The translations under genes were made by a program, and so were the position numbers. Below the pieces are notes generated by a model. It saw only the letters and a program-made list of their open reading frames with translations. It did not search any database and was not told where the DNA came from. DNA of 64,000 nt, taken from contig NZ_LIYH01000004.1 of NCBI RefSeq assembly GCF_001905885.1, positions 862,115-926,114 on the forward strand, given 5' to 3'. Below are positions 45,175 through 54,401 of the stretch, piece by piece; positions within the stretch are counted from its first letter, which is position 1, and the number at the start of each line of letters is the position of its first letter. This DNA is from Streptomyces sp. CB03234. GTDB taxonomy: Bacteria; Actinomycetota; Actinomycetes; Streptomycetales; Streptomycetaceae.

Positions 45175-45803
45175 TCACCCCGCTTTTGCCGATGGCGTCT
45201 GCCCGCTCTGTGCCTGCCGGACGGGCTGGACGAGCATGCGGGTGACCGAGTTGAGGATCTTGGCATCGGCGGCGGCCGGACCATCCGTGTTGATGTTCAC
45301 GCGAGCGAAAACGGAGTCCAGACGCACGTTGATCGAGGTGCTGCAGTCGTTCTCGCTCGAGCAGTGGAGGCCGTGAACGCCGCATCGACGTCCGGGATCT
45401 GCGCGGGTCCGATCCGGGCACTCGCCATATTGGACTTCACCATCGTGTACCTCTCGATGGCGTCCGCTCGGGTCTGGAAGGACTGGACACCGAATCCGAC
45501 GATGCCTTCGAGGTCGGTCGCGGCGTAACCCTGTGTCCCCAGGGCCAGCAGACCCTCCTCGGGGGCAGCCCCCAGGAGACGCAACGTGCCCGATTTCTCC
45601 CAGCCCGGAGGCACGTCGCCCACGTCGGGGACCACCGCTTCCACTTGTTCCTTGCCCAGGATTCCGGCGGATCGAGGTGAAGGCGTGCCGTCCCGTGTCG
45701 CGTCGCCGGGCTCACCGGCGCCGCTTTTGGATGCGCACCCGAACAGGGCCACCGCCGCTCCCATCAGGCATAAACCCTGGACTGTCGTCTTGGCCCGAAA
45801 CAC
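45175..45803 (-). pseudogene. Lipoprotein gene, frameshifted near its 3' end
   Basis: From 45803 the frame encodes a lipoprotein signal (GLCLMGAAVALFGCAS, lipobox FGCA) and an extracytoplasmic domain (VEAVVPDVGDVPPGWEKSGT...). Near 45372 sense shifts: the listed frame ends quickly at 45297, while the neighbouring frame continues as VHGLHCSSENDCSTSINVRL with cysteines and runs to a TGA at 45175. One base would restore a protein of about 209 residues. Product unknown, probably a surface-anchored protein. Confidence 0.7.
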
Positions 45804-46091
45804 TGCTCCCCCTTCGACGGCAAGTGACCGGCCCGACGATCATATGGGCATCTTCGAGTCATACTCATGTGCCGCAACGTGGAGTCACCGCTGTCCGTCT
45901 GCCTGCTCCGGAGTGCGGAGCCTGTCGACCCCGGTCGGCGCGGTGAAGCAGGAACCCACGGAGACGGTCGGGCGGACCGTGGTCGCAACCCCCGGCTTCA
46001 GGCCGGACAGCGGCGCCGGTCCGTGTCGACGAAGGCATCCCGGGTATCCGCGAACTCAGCCCAGCAGGAGTGCGTCCACCCCGGAGGCCCC

Positions 46092-46310
46092 ATGGACATC
46101 GCCCGTTTCGTGCCCACCCTGGCTCTCGCCGCAGCCTTCCTCGTCCTCGCCGTCCTCATCGCCTCCCTGTGCCTGCTGAGTGACCACAGGGAGCGCTGGG
46201 CGAGAGCGCGAGCCGCCCAACTCGCCGACCACACACAAGGTGGCAGCGGTTCCGGGGGACTGCTGCGGTCCCGCCGTGCTTCTGGGCCTGGCACGTCCCG
46301 GAACGCATGA
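46092..46310 (+). CDS. Small membrane protein, 72 aa
   Basis: One membrane helix near the N-terminus (FVPTLALAAAFLVLAVLIASL) is followed by a basic, flexible tail. The ATG at 46092 follows CGGAGG. No family is known; it resembles the many single-helix small proteins of Streptomyces. The 288 bp before it carry no supported feature. Confidence 0.5.
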   Translation: MDIARFVPTLALAAAFLVLAVLIASLCLLSDHRERWARARAAQLADHTQGGSGSGGLLRSRRASGPGTSRNA

Positions 46311-46481
46311 GGGCCAGGCCGCACCGTGGTGGCGCTCGCCCGGGTACTTCGGCGGTCAACGCCCCGCCCCTGCCACGATCGCGCCCCCAACCGGTGCTTG
46401 GAGGCGGCACACGCCGAGCTCGCTGGGTGTCTGTTCGGCGGTACGGGGCACATGGGTGTCACTACTGCAGAAGGGACACCC

Positions 46482-46658
46482 ATGCTCGCCATAGCAGCGG
46501 CAGTACTGTTCTTCGTTGCGTTCGTGATCAACGCTGGGGACATCGTGACCAATGATGTCTTCTCACCCACCAACCTCATGCTCATCGGGCTAGGGCTGCT
46601 GGCTTTGCACGTGGCCGGCATCGGCAGCGGCTGGGGCGGCCGGGTTCGTGGACGCTGA
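46482..46658 (+). CDS. Small two-helix membrane protein, 58 aa
   Basis: Two hydrophobic helices (MLAIAAAVLFFVAFVINAG and NLMLIGLGLLALHVAGIG) are joined by a short polar loop, with a glycine/arginine tail. AAGGGA precedes the ATG. It looks like a typical small integral membrane protein of unknown function. Confidence 0.6.
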   Translation: MLAIAAAVLFFVAFVINAGDIVTNDVFSPTNLMLIGLGLLALHVAGIGSGWGGRVRGR

Positions 46659-46759
46659 CTCGGCGGGTGCGATGGCGTCGCCACCGCACCCATGGCTGCC
46701 GCGGCGGTCCGACGACGTCCTCGTAAACTGGTGCTGAGACCGAAGGAGAGCCAGTCCAG

Positions 46760-48040
46760 GTGAAGCGTGCCGGGCGGCCGGACGGCGCTCCGGAGCTTGA
46801 AGAAGAGCGGTTGGCCATGGACAGAATCGCTGCCGTGGACCTCGCCCTGCGGGCCGGCGCGCCCCACACCCTGCTCGAAATCGTGACAGTCGCTCTGACG
46901 GAGCTGTACGGAGCCGAGCGGGTGGAGCTGCGACTGGCTGACTACGGTATGCGGTCACTCCAAGCCGTCGAGTGTGTGCCGTGGGCTACCGAACCAGTGC
47001 CGGTTCACGACAGTCCGCAGGGCCGCGCCTTCGGATCACAGGAGCCATATATCGTGCATGAGGGCTCGCCGGGCAAGGTCGACGTCCACCTGCCCGTCAC
47101 CATCCGGGGCGACCGGATGGGCGTGCTCTCGGTAAGCCTGCCGGAGGACTGCGCCGTGGAGGCCGTGCTGCCCGAGATGCAGCACATCTGTGAGGCACTC
47201 GGCCACGAGATCCTGGTTGCCGAGCGCGACACCGACCTCTACGTCCTCGCCAGGCGCGCCGCCCGTCTCACCCTGGCCGCCGAGATGCAATGGCAGCTTC
47301 TGCCCGGTCGCGCCTGCTCCCGTACCGAGTTCTCCCTCGGCGCCCACCTGGAGCCCGCCTACGCCATCCTCGGAGACAACTACGACTGGTCCGTCTCCGC
47401 CGACCATCTGACCCTGACCATCACCAACGGCATGGGGCAGGGAATGGACGCCGCACTCCTGACCAACCTGGCCGTCAACGCACTTCGCAACGCACGACGC
47501 GCCGGCCTCGATCTCGCCGGACAGGCCGCCCTTGCCGACCAAGCCGTTTACGCGCAGTACCAGGGCCGCACCCATGTGTCGGTGCTGCTCCTCCGGTTCG
47601 CTCTTGCCACCGGACAGGTCGAGGTGGTCGACGCGGGTTCACCTCGGGGATGGCATATGCGGTCGGGTGCGGTACAGCCGCTCCGCTTCGACGCGCAGTT
47701 GCCCCTGGGCATGTGCGAAGACACCGTCTACGTACCGGAGCACTTCACCGTACGAGCCGGTGACCGGCTGCTGTTCGCCAGCGACGGGGTGTATGACGTG
47801 CCTTCCTCCACGGGGGAGCGGTATGGACAACGCGCCCTGGCCCGTTCGCTCACCGCCACACGACTGCTGCCCGCGCCTCAGGTCCCAGGCGCCGTACTCC
47901 GCGAACTCGCCACGTACCACGGCGAGATGCCCCTGGACGACGACGCACTGGTGGTGTGCCTCGACTGGCACGGCCCTCTGGGCGAGAAGCCCGCGTCCAC
48001 CGCTGAGCGCGCGGCCGGTGAACGGCCGAGCCCGGTGTAA
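46760..48040 (+). CDS. GAF-PP2C (SpoIIE-type) phosphatase-like protein (copy 2)
   Basis: About 426 residues from a GTG after AAGGAG, or 407 from the ATG at 46817. It is a clear sister of the gene at 42325, with the same GAF-like half and PP2C half (GDNYDWSVSADHLTLTITNG-MGQG; FASDGVYDVPSSTGERYGQ; DDALVVCLDWHG). Asn223 again replaces the Asp of the second metal motif. The C-terminal tail is longer and Ala/Pro-rich. No MarR gene is adjacent here. Confidence 0.9.
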   Translation: MKRAGRPDGAPELEEERLAMDRIAAVDLALRAGAPHTLLEIVTVALTELYGAERVELRLADYGMRSLQAVECVPWATEPVPVHDSPQGRAFGSQEPYIVHEGSPGKVDVHLPVTIRGDRMGVLSVSLPEDCAVEAVLPEMQHICEALGHEILVAERDTDLYVLARRAARLTLAAEMQWQLLPGRACSRTEFSLGAHLEPAYAILGDNYDWSVSADHLTLTITNGMGQGMDAALLTNLAVNALRNARRAGLDLAGQAALADQAVYAQYQGRTHVSVLLLRFALATGQVEVVDAGSPRGWHMRSGAVQPLRFDAQLPLGMCEDTVYVPEHFTVRAGDRLLFASDGVYDVPSSTGERYGQRALARSLTATRLLPAPQVPGAVLRELATYHGEMPLDDDALVVCLDWHGPLGEKPASTAERAAGERPSPV

Positions 48041-48295
48041 GCGAACGTCGGCGGCATCGCCACCACACCGCGCCGCCCGCGGCCTGTTCGGCCGGCTGTG
48101 CTCGCGATGCCGGTGACCCGCTCCCTGGCCCGTCCATCGATCAACTCTGCGAAAAGTACACCCACTTGAGTGGCCCACACCGTGTCTTCGTTTCCGGTCC
48201 GGACGCTGCGGACAGACCAAGAGGGAAGCGGAAGATCCGTTCAACAGTCGGTACCGCCGGTCTGGGTCTCAGTGCCCGGAGCTCCTCACGATCCA

Positions 48296-48330
<35 letters not shown>

Positions 48331-48378
48331 CTCTCCCCTCGGGGAGTTCCTCCCCGCCGACATGAAAGCCAAGGCCCC

Positions 48379-48720
48379 ATGGCGACCATCTCTCCGTCCG
48401 CTGGGCTGTTCACCCTCGTCAACGTCTTCGCCGTCGACCCCCGTGATCAGAAACAGCTCTGCGACCACCTGGCCCAGGTGACCGAAGAGCTGATCCGGCA
48501 CCTGCCCGGGTTCATCTCGGCCTCCTTCCATCTGAGCCACGACGGCGAGCATGTCGTCAACTACGCGCAGTGGCGTACGGAAGCTGACTTCCGGGCCATG
48601 CACGCGGACCCGCGGCTGAAGGAGCACTTCGCGTACTGCCGGTCCGTCTCCCGGCCCAAGCAGCTGTCCTGCGACGTCGTCCACTCCTGCCACTCCGGCC
48701 CCCCACCCGACGGAGCGTGA
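48379..48720 (+). CDS. ABM-domain monooxygenase-like protein of type II PKS cluster
   Basis: About 113 residues: an antibiotic-biosynthesis-monooxygenase (ferredoxin-like) domain with LFTLVNVFAVDPRDQKQLCD at the start and HLPGFISASFHLSHDGEHVV in the middle. Small ABM proteins oxidise anthrone-type aromatic polyketides without cofactor. Comparable small genes sit at the start of whiE-like spore-pigment clusters. The ATG at 48379 has only a weak upstream purine run. Its stop lies just before the next gene's ATG. Confidence 0.85.
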   Translation: MATISPSAGLFTLVNVFAVDPRDQKQLCDHLAQVTEELIRHLPGFISASFHLSHDGEHVVNYAQWRTEADFRAMHADPRLKEHFAYCRSVSRPKQLSCDVVHSCHSGPPPDGA

Positions 48721-48722
48721 CC

Positions 48723-49052
48723 ATGGCATACCGGGCCCTGATGGTCCTGAGGATGAACCCGGAGGACGCCCCGCGCGTGGCAGCGGCCTTCGCCGAGCAC
48801 GACAAGACCGCGCTGCCGGGCGAGATCGGTGTCAGACGGCGCGTCCTGTTCCGGTTCCACGACCTCTACATGCACCTGATCGAAGCCGACGACGACATCA
48901 TGGAGCGCCTCTACCAGGCGCGCAGCAGTCCGCTGTTCCAGCAGGTCAACGAGCGCGTGGGCCAGTACCTCACACCGTACTGCGCCGACTGGAAGGAGCT
49001 GAAGGACTCCCGGGCCGACGTCTTCTACACCTGGGAGGCCGACCGGCCGTGA
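48723..49052 (+). CDS. TcmI-family polyketide cyclase
   Basis: The 109-residue protein matches TcmI-type cyclases: AYRALMVLRMNPEDAPRVAA, ALPGEIGVRRRVLFRFHDLY, and a C-terminal YLTPYCADWKELKDSRAD. These ferredoxin-like-fold enzymes close later rings of an aromatic polyketide, after the first-ring aromatase. GGAGCGTGACC precedes the ATG; an in-frame GTG two codons earlier is possible. It overlaps the end of the ABM gene's stop region, so translation is likely coupled. Confidence 0.92.
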   Translation: MAYRALMVLRMNPEDAPRVAAAFAEHDKTALPGEIGVRRRVLFRFHDLYMHLIEADDDIMERLYQARSSPLFQQVNERVGQYLTPYCADWKELKDSRADVFYTWEADRP

Positions 49053-49097
49053 CCGTGGCCACGAGGTCGGATCCGACCACCAGAGAAAGGACGAGTC

Positions 49098-49520
49098 ATG
49101 GCTGAGGCAGCGGCCGCCAGGGTCGCCGTGTCGAGTGTGGCGCCGAGCCGCCGGCAAGGAGGCAGCACCCGGGCGTTGTTGACGCCCGCGTCGGTCGGCG
49201 CGACCTCCGGTTTCATGGGGCACATCGAACTGGCCCCCGGGGAAGCCGTCGCGGAGCACTACCACCCCTTCTCGGACAAGTACCTGTACGTCATCGAGGG
49301 TTCGGCCGTCGTCCGCGTCAACGGCGAGGAGGTGCCTCTGGAACGGGACGAGGCACTGCTCATCACTCGCGGGCAACGCAACCGTATCGAGAACCGTGGG
49401 ACCGTCACCACGAGGGCCGTCTTCCACATCGCCCCGCTCGCCCCCAGGCCCGAGCTGGGCCACGTCGACACCGAACCCGTGCCCCACCCGGCCTCCGCGC
49501 CCCCACGCGTCGGTGGCTGA
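49098..49520 (+). CDS. Cupin protein of spore-pigment type cluster
   Basis: The 140-residue protein has a single cupin domain with LAPGEAVAEHYHPFSDKYLY-VIEG as motif 1 and ENRGTVTTRAVFHIAPL as motif 2. It corresponds in type and position to WhiE ORFII, always upstream of KS-alpha in whiE-like clusters, and is thought to help maturation or cyclisation of the polyketide. AGAAAGGACGAG precedes the ATG. Confidence 0.9.
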   Translation: MAEAAAARVAVSSVAPSRRQGGSTRALLTPASVGATSGFMGHIELAPGEAVAEHYHPFSDKYLYVIEGSAVVRVNGEEVPLERDEALLITRGQRNRIENRGTVTTRAVFHIAPLAPRPELGHVDTEPVPHPASAPPRVGG

Positions 49521-49521
49521 C

Positions 49522-50805
49522 ATGGACGATCAGGCTCAGAAGCGGGTGGTGATCACAGGCATCGGGGTGCGAGCCCCTCAAGGAGTGGGAACGGACGCGT
49601 TCTGGCAGCTGCTGACCGCCGGGCGCACCGCGACGAGGACGATGACGCTGATCGACCCCGCCCCCTTCCGGTCGCGCATCGCCGCGGAGGTCGACTTCGA
49701 CCCGCCGGCCGAAGGACTGTCACCCGCGCAGGCGACGACGTACGACAGAGCGACCCAGCTGGCGATCGCCGCCACCCGCGAGGCGCTGGCGAGCAGCGGA
49801 CTCGCCCCGGCCCGGCTGGACCCCGCACGGACCGGCGTCAGCATCGGCACCGCCGTCGGCTGCACCACCAGCCTCGACCGGGAGTACGAGCGGGTCAGCG
49901 CCGGCGGTTCCCACTGGCTGGTCGACCACACCGTTGCCGTGGAGCGGCTGTTCGACTACTTCATACCGGCCTCCATCGGCCGTGACGTCGCCTGGGAGGC
50001 AGGGGCCGAGGGCCCGGTCACCGTGGTGTCCACCGGCTGCACCTCTGGGCTCGACGCCGTGGGGTACGGCGCCGATCTCATCCGCTCCGGGCGGGCGGAC
50101 GTGGTCCTCTGCGGTGCGACCGACGCTCCCATCTCGCCGATCACGGTGGCTTGCTTCGACGCCATCAAGGCGACCTCCGCCAACAACGACGATCCGGCGC
50201 ACGCGTCCCGTCCCTTCGACCGCAACCGCGACGGTTTCGTCCTGGGCGAGGGAGCGGCCGTGTTCGTCCTGGAGGAGCTGTCGTCGGCGTACCGCCGTCA
50301 GGCCCGCGTGTACGCCGAGATCCGCGGCTTCGCGACGAGGTCGAACGCGTACCACATGACCGGCCTGAAGCCCGACGGCCGGGAGATGGCCGAGGCCATC
50401 GCGGCCGCCATGCGGCAGGCGCGCTGCACCGGTGAGGACCTGGACTACATCAATGCCCATGGCTCCGGCACCCGGCAGAACGACCGGCATGAGACGGCCG
50501 CCTTCAAACGGAGCCTGGGGGAGCGCGCCTACGAGGTGCCCGTCAGCTCCATCAAATCGATGATCGGCCACTCGCTCGGCGCGATCGGCTCACTGGAGCT
50601 GGCCGCCTGCGCGCTGGCCATCGAGTACGGAGTGATCCCGCCCACTGCGAACTACGACGAGCCCGACCCGGAGTGCGACCTGGACTACGTGCCCAACGTG
50701 GCGCGGGAGCAGCGGGTGGACACCGTACTCAGTGTCGGCAGCGGGTTCGGCGGATTCCAGAGTGCCGCCGTGCTCGGCAGGCCGACAAAGGCGGCGGCGC
50801 GGTGA
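49522..50805 (+). CDS. Ketosynthase alpha (type II PKS)
   Basis: The 427-residue KS-alpha has its catalytic triad: Cys173 in VSTGCTSGLDAVG, His in NAHGSGTRQND and His in KSMIGHSLGAIGS. It condenses malonyl-ACP units with its KS-beta partner. The ATG at 49522 is 1 bp after the cupin stop. The KS-beta GTG overlaps its stop (GTGA), so the two subunits are made in equal amounts. Overall pattern is of the whiE/tetracenomycin kind; chain length cannot be read by eye. Confidence 0.96.
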   Translation: MDDQAQKRVVITGIGVRAPQGVGTDAFWQLLTAGRTATRTMTLIDPAPFRSRIAAEVDFDPPAEGLSPAQATTYDRATQLAIAATREALASSGLAPARLDPARTGVSIGTAVGCTTSLDREYERVSAGGSHWLVDHTVAVERLFDYFIPASIGRDVAWEAGAEGPVTVVSTGCTSGLDAVGYGADLIRSGRADVVLCGATDAPISPITVACFDAIKATSANNDDPAHASRPFDRNRDGFVLGEGAAVFVLEELSSAYRRQARVYAEIRGFATRSNAYHMTGLKPDGREMAEAIAAAMRQARCTGEDLDYINAHGSGTRQNDRHETAAFKRSLGERAYEVPVSSIKSMIGHSLGAIGSLELAACALAIEYGVIPPTANYDEPDPECDLDYVPNVAREQRVDTVLSVGSGFGGFQSAAVLGRPTKAAAR

Positions 50806-52070
50806 AGGCAGCGGCAGCAGCGGCAGCAGCGGTGGCGACCGGCACCGTAGCCACCGGCACCGTAGTGACCGGTCTCGGGGTCATCGCCCCCAACGGCATC
50901 GGCACCGAGGAGTACTGGGCGGCGACGCTCGCGGGGAAGAGCGGCATCGGTGTCATCCAGCGGTTCGACGCGTCTGCCTACCCGGTGCGCGTCGGCGGCG
51001 AGGTACTCGCATTCGACGCCGACGCACACCTGCCCAAGCGCCTGATGCCGCAGACCGACCGCATGACGCAGTACGCCCTGGCGGCCGCCGACTGGGCGTT
51101 GACGGACGCCGGTCTGGTGCCGGCGGACCTCGACGAGTACGGCTTGGGCGTCCTCACGGCCGGCGGGTGCGGTGGCTTCGAGTTCGGCCAGCGGGAGATG
51201 CAGAAGCTGTGGGGGACCGGCCCCGAGCGCGTCAGCGCCTACCAGTCGTTCGCCTGGTTCTACGCGGTGAACAGCGGGCAGATCTCCATTCGCCACGGCA
51301 TGCGGGGGCACAGCTCCGTGTTCGTTTCCGAACAGGCGGGTGCCCTCGACGCGGCGGCCCACACGGCGCGCCTGCTGAGGAAGGGCGAGCTCAGCGCCGC
51401 GCTGACGGGCGGGTTCGAGGCGTCGATCTGCCCGTGGGGCCTGGTCGCCCAGCTCCCCAGCGGATTCCTGAGCACGGTCCCCGACCCCGGCGTGGCCTAC
51501 CTGCCTTTCGACGCCGCTGCGGCGGGATACGTACCCGGCGAGGGCGGGGCCCTCATGGCGGCCGAACGGGAGGACACGGCCCTGCGCCGGGGCGCCGCGA
51601 GGATCTACGGGCGGATCGCCGGGCACGCCTCGACCTTCGACCCCCGCCCCGGCTCCGGCAGGCCGCCCGGACTGGCGCGCGCGATCAGGGAGGCGCTGCG
51701 GGAGGCACGGATCGACGCGGCCGATGTCGACGTGGTCTTCGCCGACGCCCTCGGCGTGCCGGCCCTGGACCGGGCGGAGGCGGATGCCCTGGCGCAGGTC
51801 TTCGGACCGTCGGCCGTACCCGTCACCGCGCCCAAAACACTGACCGGCCGCCTGTACGCGGGCGGCGCGGCCCTGGACGCGGCGACCGCCCTGTTGTCCA
51901 TACGGGATTCGGTCATCCCGCCGACCGTCGGTACGAGTGCCCTCGCGCCCGGCCTCGGCATCGACCTGGTGCTCGACGCGCCCCGCGAAACCCCGGTGCG
52001 CAACGCACTCGTGATCGCCCGGGGAACCGGCGGCTTCAACGCGGCGCTGGTCCTCCAGCGATACGGCTGA
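50802..52070 (+). CDS. Ketosynthase beta / chain length factor
   Basis: The 422-residue KS-beta has Gln178 (VSEQAGALD) where KS-alpha has the active Cys, the hallmark of chain length factors, which decarboxylate malonyl-ACP and set chain length. An unusual Ala-rich N-terminus (VKAAAAAAAAVATGTV...) precedes the normal start of the fold (TVVTGLGVIAPNGIG). It starts on a GTG overlapping the KS-alpha stop. Confidence 0.95.
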   Translation: MKAAAAAAAAVATGTVATGTVVTGLGVIAPNGIGTEEYWAATLAGKSGIGVIQRFDASAYPVRVGGEVLAFDADAHLPKRLMPQTDRMTQYALAAADWALTDAGLVPADLDEYGLGVLTAGGCGGFEFGQREMQKLWGTGPERVSAYQSFAWFYAVNSGQISIRHGMRGHSSVFVSEQAGALDAAAHTARLLRKGELSAALTGGFEASICPWGLVAQLPSGFLSTVPDPGVAYLPFDAAAAGYVPGEGGALMAAEREDTALRRGAARIYGRIAGHASTFDPRPGSGRPPGLARAIREALREARIDAADVDVVFADALGVPALDRAEADALAQVFGPSAVPVTAPKTLTGRLYAGGAALDAATALLSIRDSVIPPTVGTSALAPGLGIDLVLDAPRETPVRNALVIARGTGGFNAALVLQRYG

Positions 52071-52155
52071 CGGCGGCCGCGGCCACGCGACACCCGGCCC
52101 CATCCACCCCCCGACCCACCGCACTCCACTGCCTGCCGGCTCAGGAGGTCCCACC

Positions 52156-52407
52156 ATGCCCGAAATCACCCTCGCGTACCTCGTATCGATCATCAAGGAA
52201 TGTGCGGGAGACACCGACGCGGCCGATCTGGACGGCGACATCCTGGATGTGACATTCCAGGACCTCGGTTACGACTCGCTCGCTCTGCTGGAAGTGTCCG
52301 CACGGCTCCAGCAGCACCTCGGTGTGTCGATCCCCGAGGACGCAATGGAGACCCCCAGGGGCACACTCCGGCTGATCAACGAGAAGATCTCAGAGGTGGC
52401 TGTCTGA
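52156..52407 (+). CDS. Acyl carrier protein (type II PKS)
   Basis: The 83-residue ACP has the 4'-phosphopantetheine attachment Ser41 in LGYDSLALLE and the expected four helices. It carries the growing polyketide for the KS-alpha/KS-beta pair. GGAGG precedes the ATG, and its stop is one base before the aromatase ATG. Confidence 0.96.
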   Translation: MPEITLAYLVSIIKECAGDTDAADLDGDILDVTFQDLGYDSLALLEVSARLQQHLGVSIPEDAMETPRGTLRLINEKISEVAV

Positions 52408-52408
52408 C

Positions 52409-52930
52409 ATGGGAGCACGCACCGACAACGCAGTGATGATCGAGGCCCCCGTCTCCCTCGTATGGGACATGACCAACGACGTCGAGTCGTGGCCCGAACT
52501 GTTCTCCGAATATGCCGAGACGGAAATCCTCCGGAGCGGCGACGACGGGATCGACTTCCGGCTCAGGACGCGCCCGGACGCGAACGGAAGGGTCTGGGAA
52601 TGGGTGTCGCACCGCACACCCGACAGGGAATCCCTCACCGTCGAGGCGTACCGGATCGAAACCGGCCCCTTCGCCTACATGAAGCTGCACTGGACGTACC
52701 GCGGGACCGACGAGGGCACCGAAATGCGCTGGGTGCAGGAATTCGACATGAAGGCCGGCGCCCCCTTCGACAACGAGCAGATGACCGCCCACCTGAACCT
52801 GACGACCAAAGCCAACATGGCGAGGATCAAGAAGATCATCGAAGAGGAACACCGGGCGCGACAGGACGCCCCCGGGGAAGGCACGACCACTGCCGAGACC
52901 GAACAGCGCGACCACCGACCACTGTCCTGA
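52409..52930 (+). CDS. Aromatase/cyclase (SRPBCC)
   Basis: The 173-residue SRPBCC protein matches first-ring aromatase/cyclases such as WhiE ORFVI and the N-terminal half of TcmN: NAVMIEAPVSLVWDMTNDVE-SWP, SWHRT-like WVSHRTPDRESLTVEAYRIE-TG, and a C-terminal helix. It is mono-domain and would guide C9-C14 type folding of a non-reduced chain, in keeping with no ketoreductase in the cluster. Its ATG is 1 bp after the ACP stop. Confidence 0.94.
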   Translation: MGARTDNAVMIEAPVSLVWDMTNDVESWPELFSEYAETEILRSGDDGIDFRLRTRPDANGRVWEWVSHRTPDRESLTVEAYRIETGPFAYMKLHWTYRGTDEGTEMRWVQEFDMKAGAPFDNEQMTAHLNLTTKANMARIKKIIEEEHRARQDAPGEGTTTAETEQRDHRPLS

Positions 52931-53093
52931 ACGCCACAGCCTCAACCGGCCCCCGATGGCGCCGCTCCGAACCGAGGTTTCGCGGCTGGTCACTGCTCGT
53001 CCGGTTCCTCCGAGTGCCCCCTCGCCATGGGCCGATACGGGCGTGCGGTGGAGTGCCGACCCATGAGGAACAACCCGTGAGGACCTGAAGAGA

Positions 53094-54122
53094 TTGCCTA
53101 CCCCATCCAGTGGCCCTGACGACCGATCAGCCGCATCGGCCGAGCTCCACGCCCTCGCATCCGGTTACCTGTTCACCGCCGCACTCCGCGCCGCGGCGGT
53201 CCACGGCATCGCCGACCACCTCGCCGACGGCCCCATGACACCCGGCGAACTCGCCCGCCGCTCCCACACCCATGGCCCCTCCCTGCGCCGCGTCCTGCGC
53301 CTGCTCGCGATGGGAGGAGTCTTCCGTGAGGACGACGACAACGCCTTCCGCCTCACCCCTCTCTCGCAACTGCTCCGCCGCGATGTACCCGGATCACAGC
53401 GTGCCGCGATCCTCATGCTCACGGACCCGTTCATGTGGCGGTCCGCCGAAGGACTCACGGAGACGGTACGTACCGGCGAACCGGCCTTCGAAACGGCCTA
53501 CGGCATGCCGTTCTTCGCCTACCTGGACTCCGCCCCAGCCGCACAACAGATTTTCGACGCCGGTATGGCGGACCTCTCGGTGCGGGACAACGAACACATC
53601 GCCGCACACTGCGCGTGTCCCGAGAGCGGCACGGTCGTGGATGTGGGCGGCGGCCGGGGCGGTCTGCTGCGCGCCGTGCTCAGCCGACTCCCCGAACTGT
53701 CCGGAGTGCTCTACGACAGGGAACGCACCGTCGCCGACCACGTACTGGACCACAAGGAACTGGCCGGCCGCTGGCGCGTGGAGACCGGGGACTTCTTCAC
53801 GGCCGTGCCACCGGGCGGCGACGTCTACCTGCTCAAACACGTTCTGCACGACTGGGACGACGAACACTGCCTACGAATCCTGCGCTCGATCCGCGCCGCG
53901 ATGGCACCGGGCGGACGGCTGCTGGTGGTGGAAACCGTCCTGCCGCCGGGAAACGAGCCGGGCACCGGCAAAGTGGTGGACGTCATCATGCTGATGAAGC
54001 TGCGCGGAAAGGAACGTACACGCGAGGAATTCGCGGCCCTCCTGGCCCGATCGGCATTCCGGATGACCGGAATCGTCCCCACGGAGGCATCGGCGTCCGT
54101 CATCGAGGCGCAAGCTGTCTGA
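53094..54122 (+). CDS. SAM-dependent O-methyltransferase
   Basis: About 342 residues from a TTG start. An N-terminal winged-helix dimerisation domain is followed by a class I methyltransferase: VVDVGGGRGGLLRAVL binds SAM, VYLLKHVLHDWDDEHCLRIL is the post-II motif with the catalytic His found in plant-type O-methyltransferases, and LLVVETVLPPGNEPG closes the fold. It resembles the methyltransferase half of TcmN and should methylate a phenol of the aromatic product. The gap from the aromatase (163 bp) is the largest in the operon. It faces the XRE gene at 54402; no clear hairpin in between. Confidence 0.92.
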   Translation: MPTPSSGPDDRSAASAELHALASGYLFTAALRAAAVHGIADHLADGPMTPGELARRSHTHGPSLRRVLRLLAMGGVFREDDDNAFRLTPLSQLLRRDVPGSQRAAILMLTDPFMWRSAEGLTETVRTGEPAFETAYGMPFFAYLDSAPAAQQIFDAGMADLSVRDNEHIAAHCACPESGTVVDVGGGRGGLLRAVLSRLPELSGVLYDRERTVADHVLDHKELAGRWRVETGDFFTAVPPGGDVYLLKHVLHDWDDEHCLRILRSIRAAMAPGGRLLVVETVLPPGNEPGTGKVVDVIMLMKLRGKERTREEFAALLARSAFRMTGIVPTEASASVIEAQAV

Positions 54123-54401
54123 GAAACGTCTGGAACGGGGTCGCCTGCCGGATGAAGGAACATGGTCCGCGTACGCGGGCTGACCACCTCGGTCGCCTCG
54201 TCGCGGGCGCACCGGCTCCTGGACGGAGTGGCACTGGTGGGCGGCAAGCAGGCCCCCTGTGGAGCCCGTCGAAGGGCGCCGTGACCCGTCACAGTGAGCG
54301 GGACCATCCTTGGGAGGCCTCTCTCCCGCACGGGGCCCAATCGCTTCGTGGCCGGCGCCGGGCCGGACGTACAGGGGCCCGCTTCGCATGCGATGGACGG
54401 G

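Noticed and set aside
50685..52241. Long open frames opposite and in a second forward frame of the KS-beta gene
   Set aside because: Composition is Arg/Gly/Pro-rich and the KS-beta frame has clear motifs.
54123..54401. A possible gene after the O-methyltransferase
   Set aside because: The open frame is only the tail of a shadow frame and shows no start site or recognisable domain.
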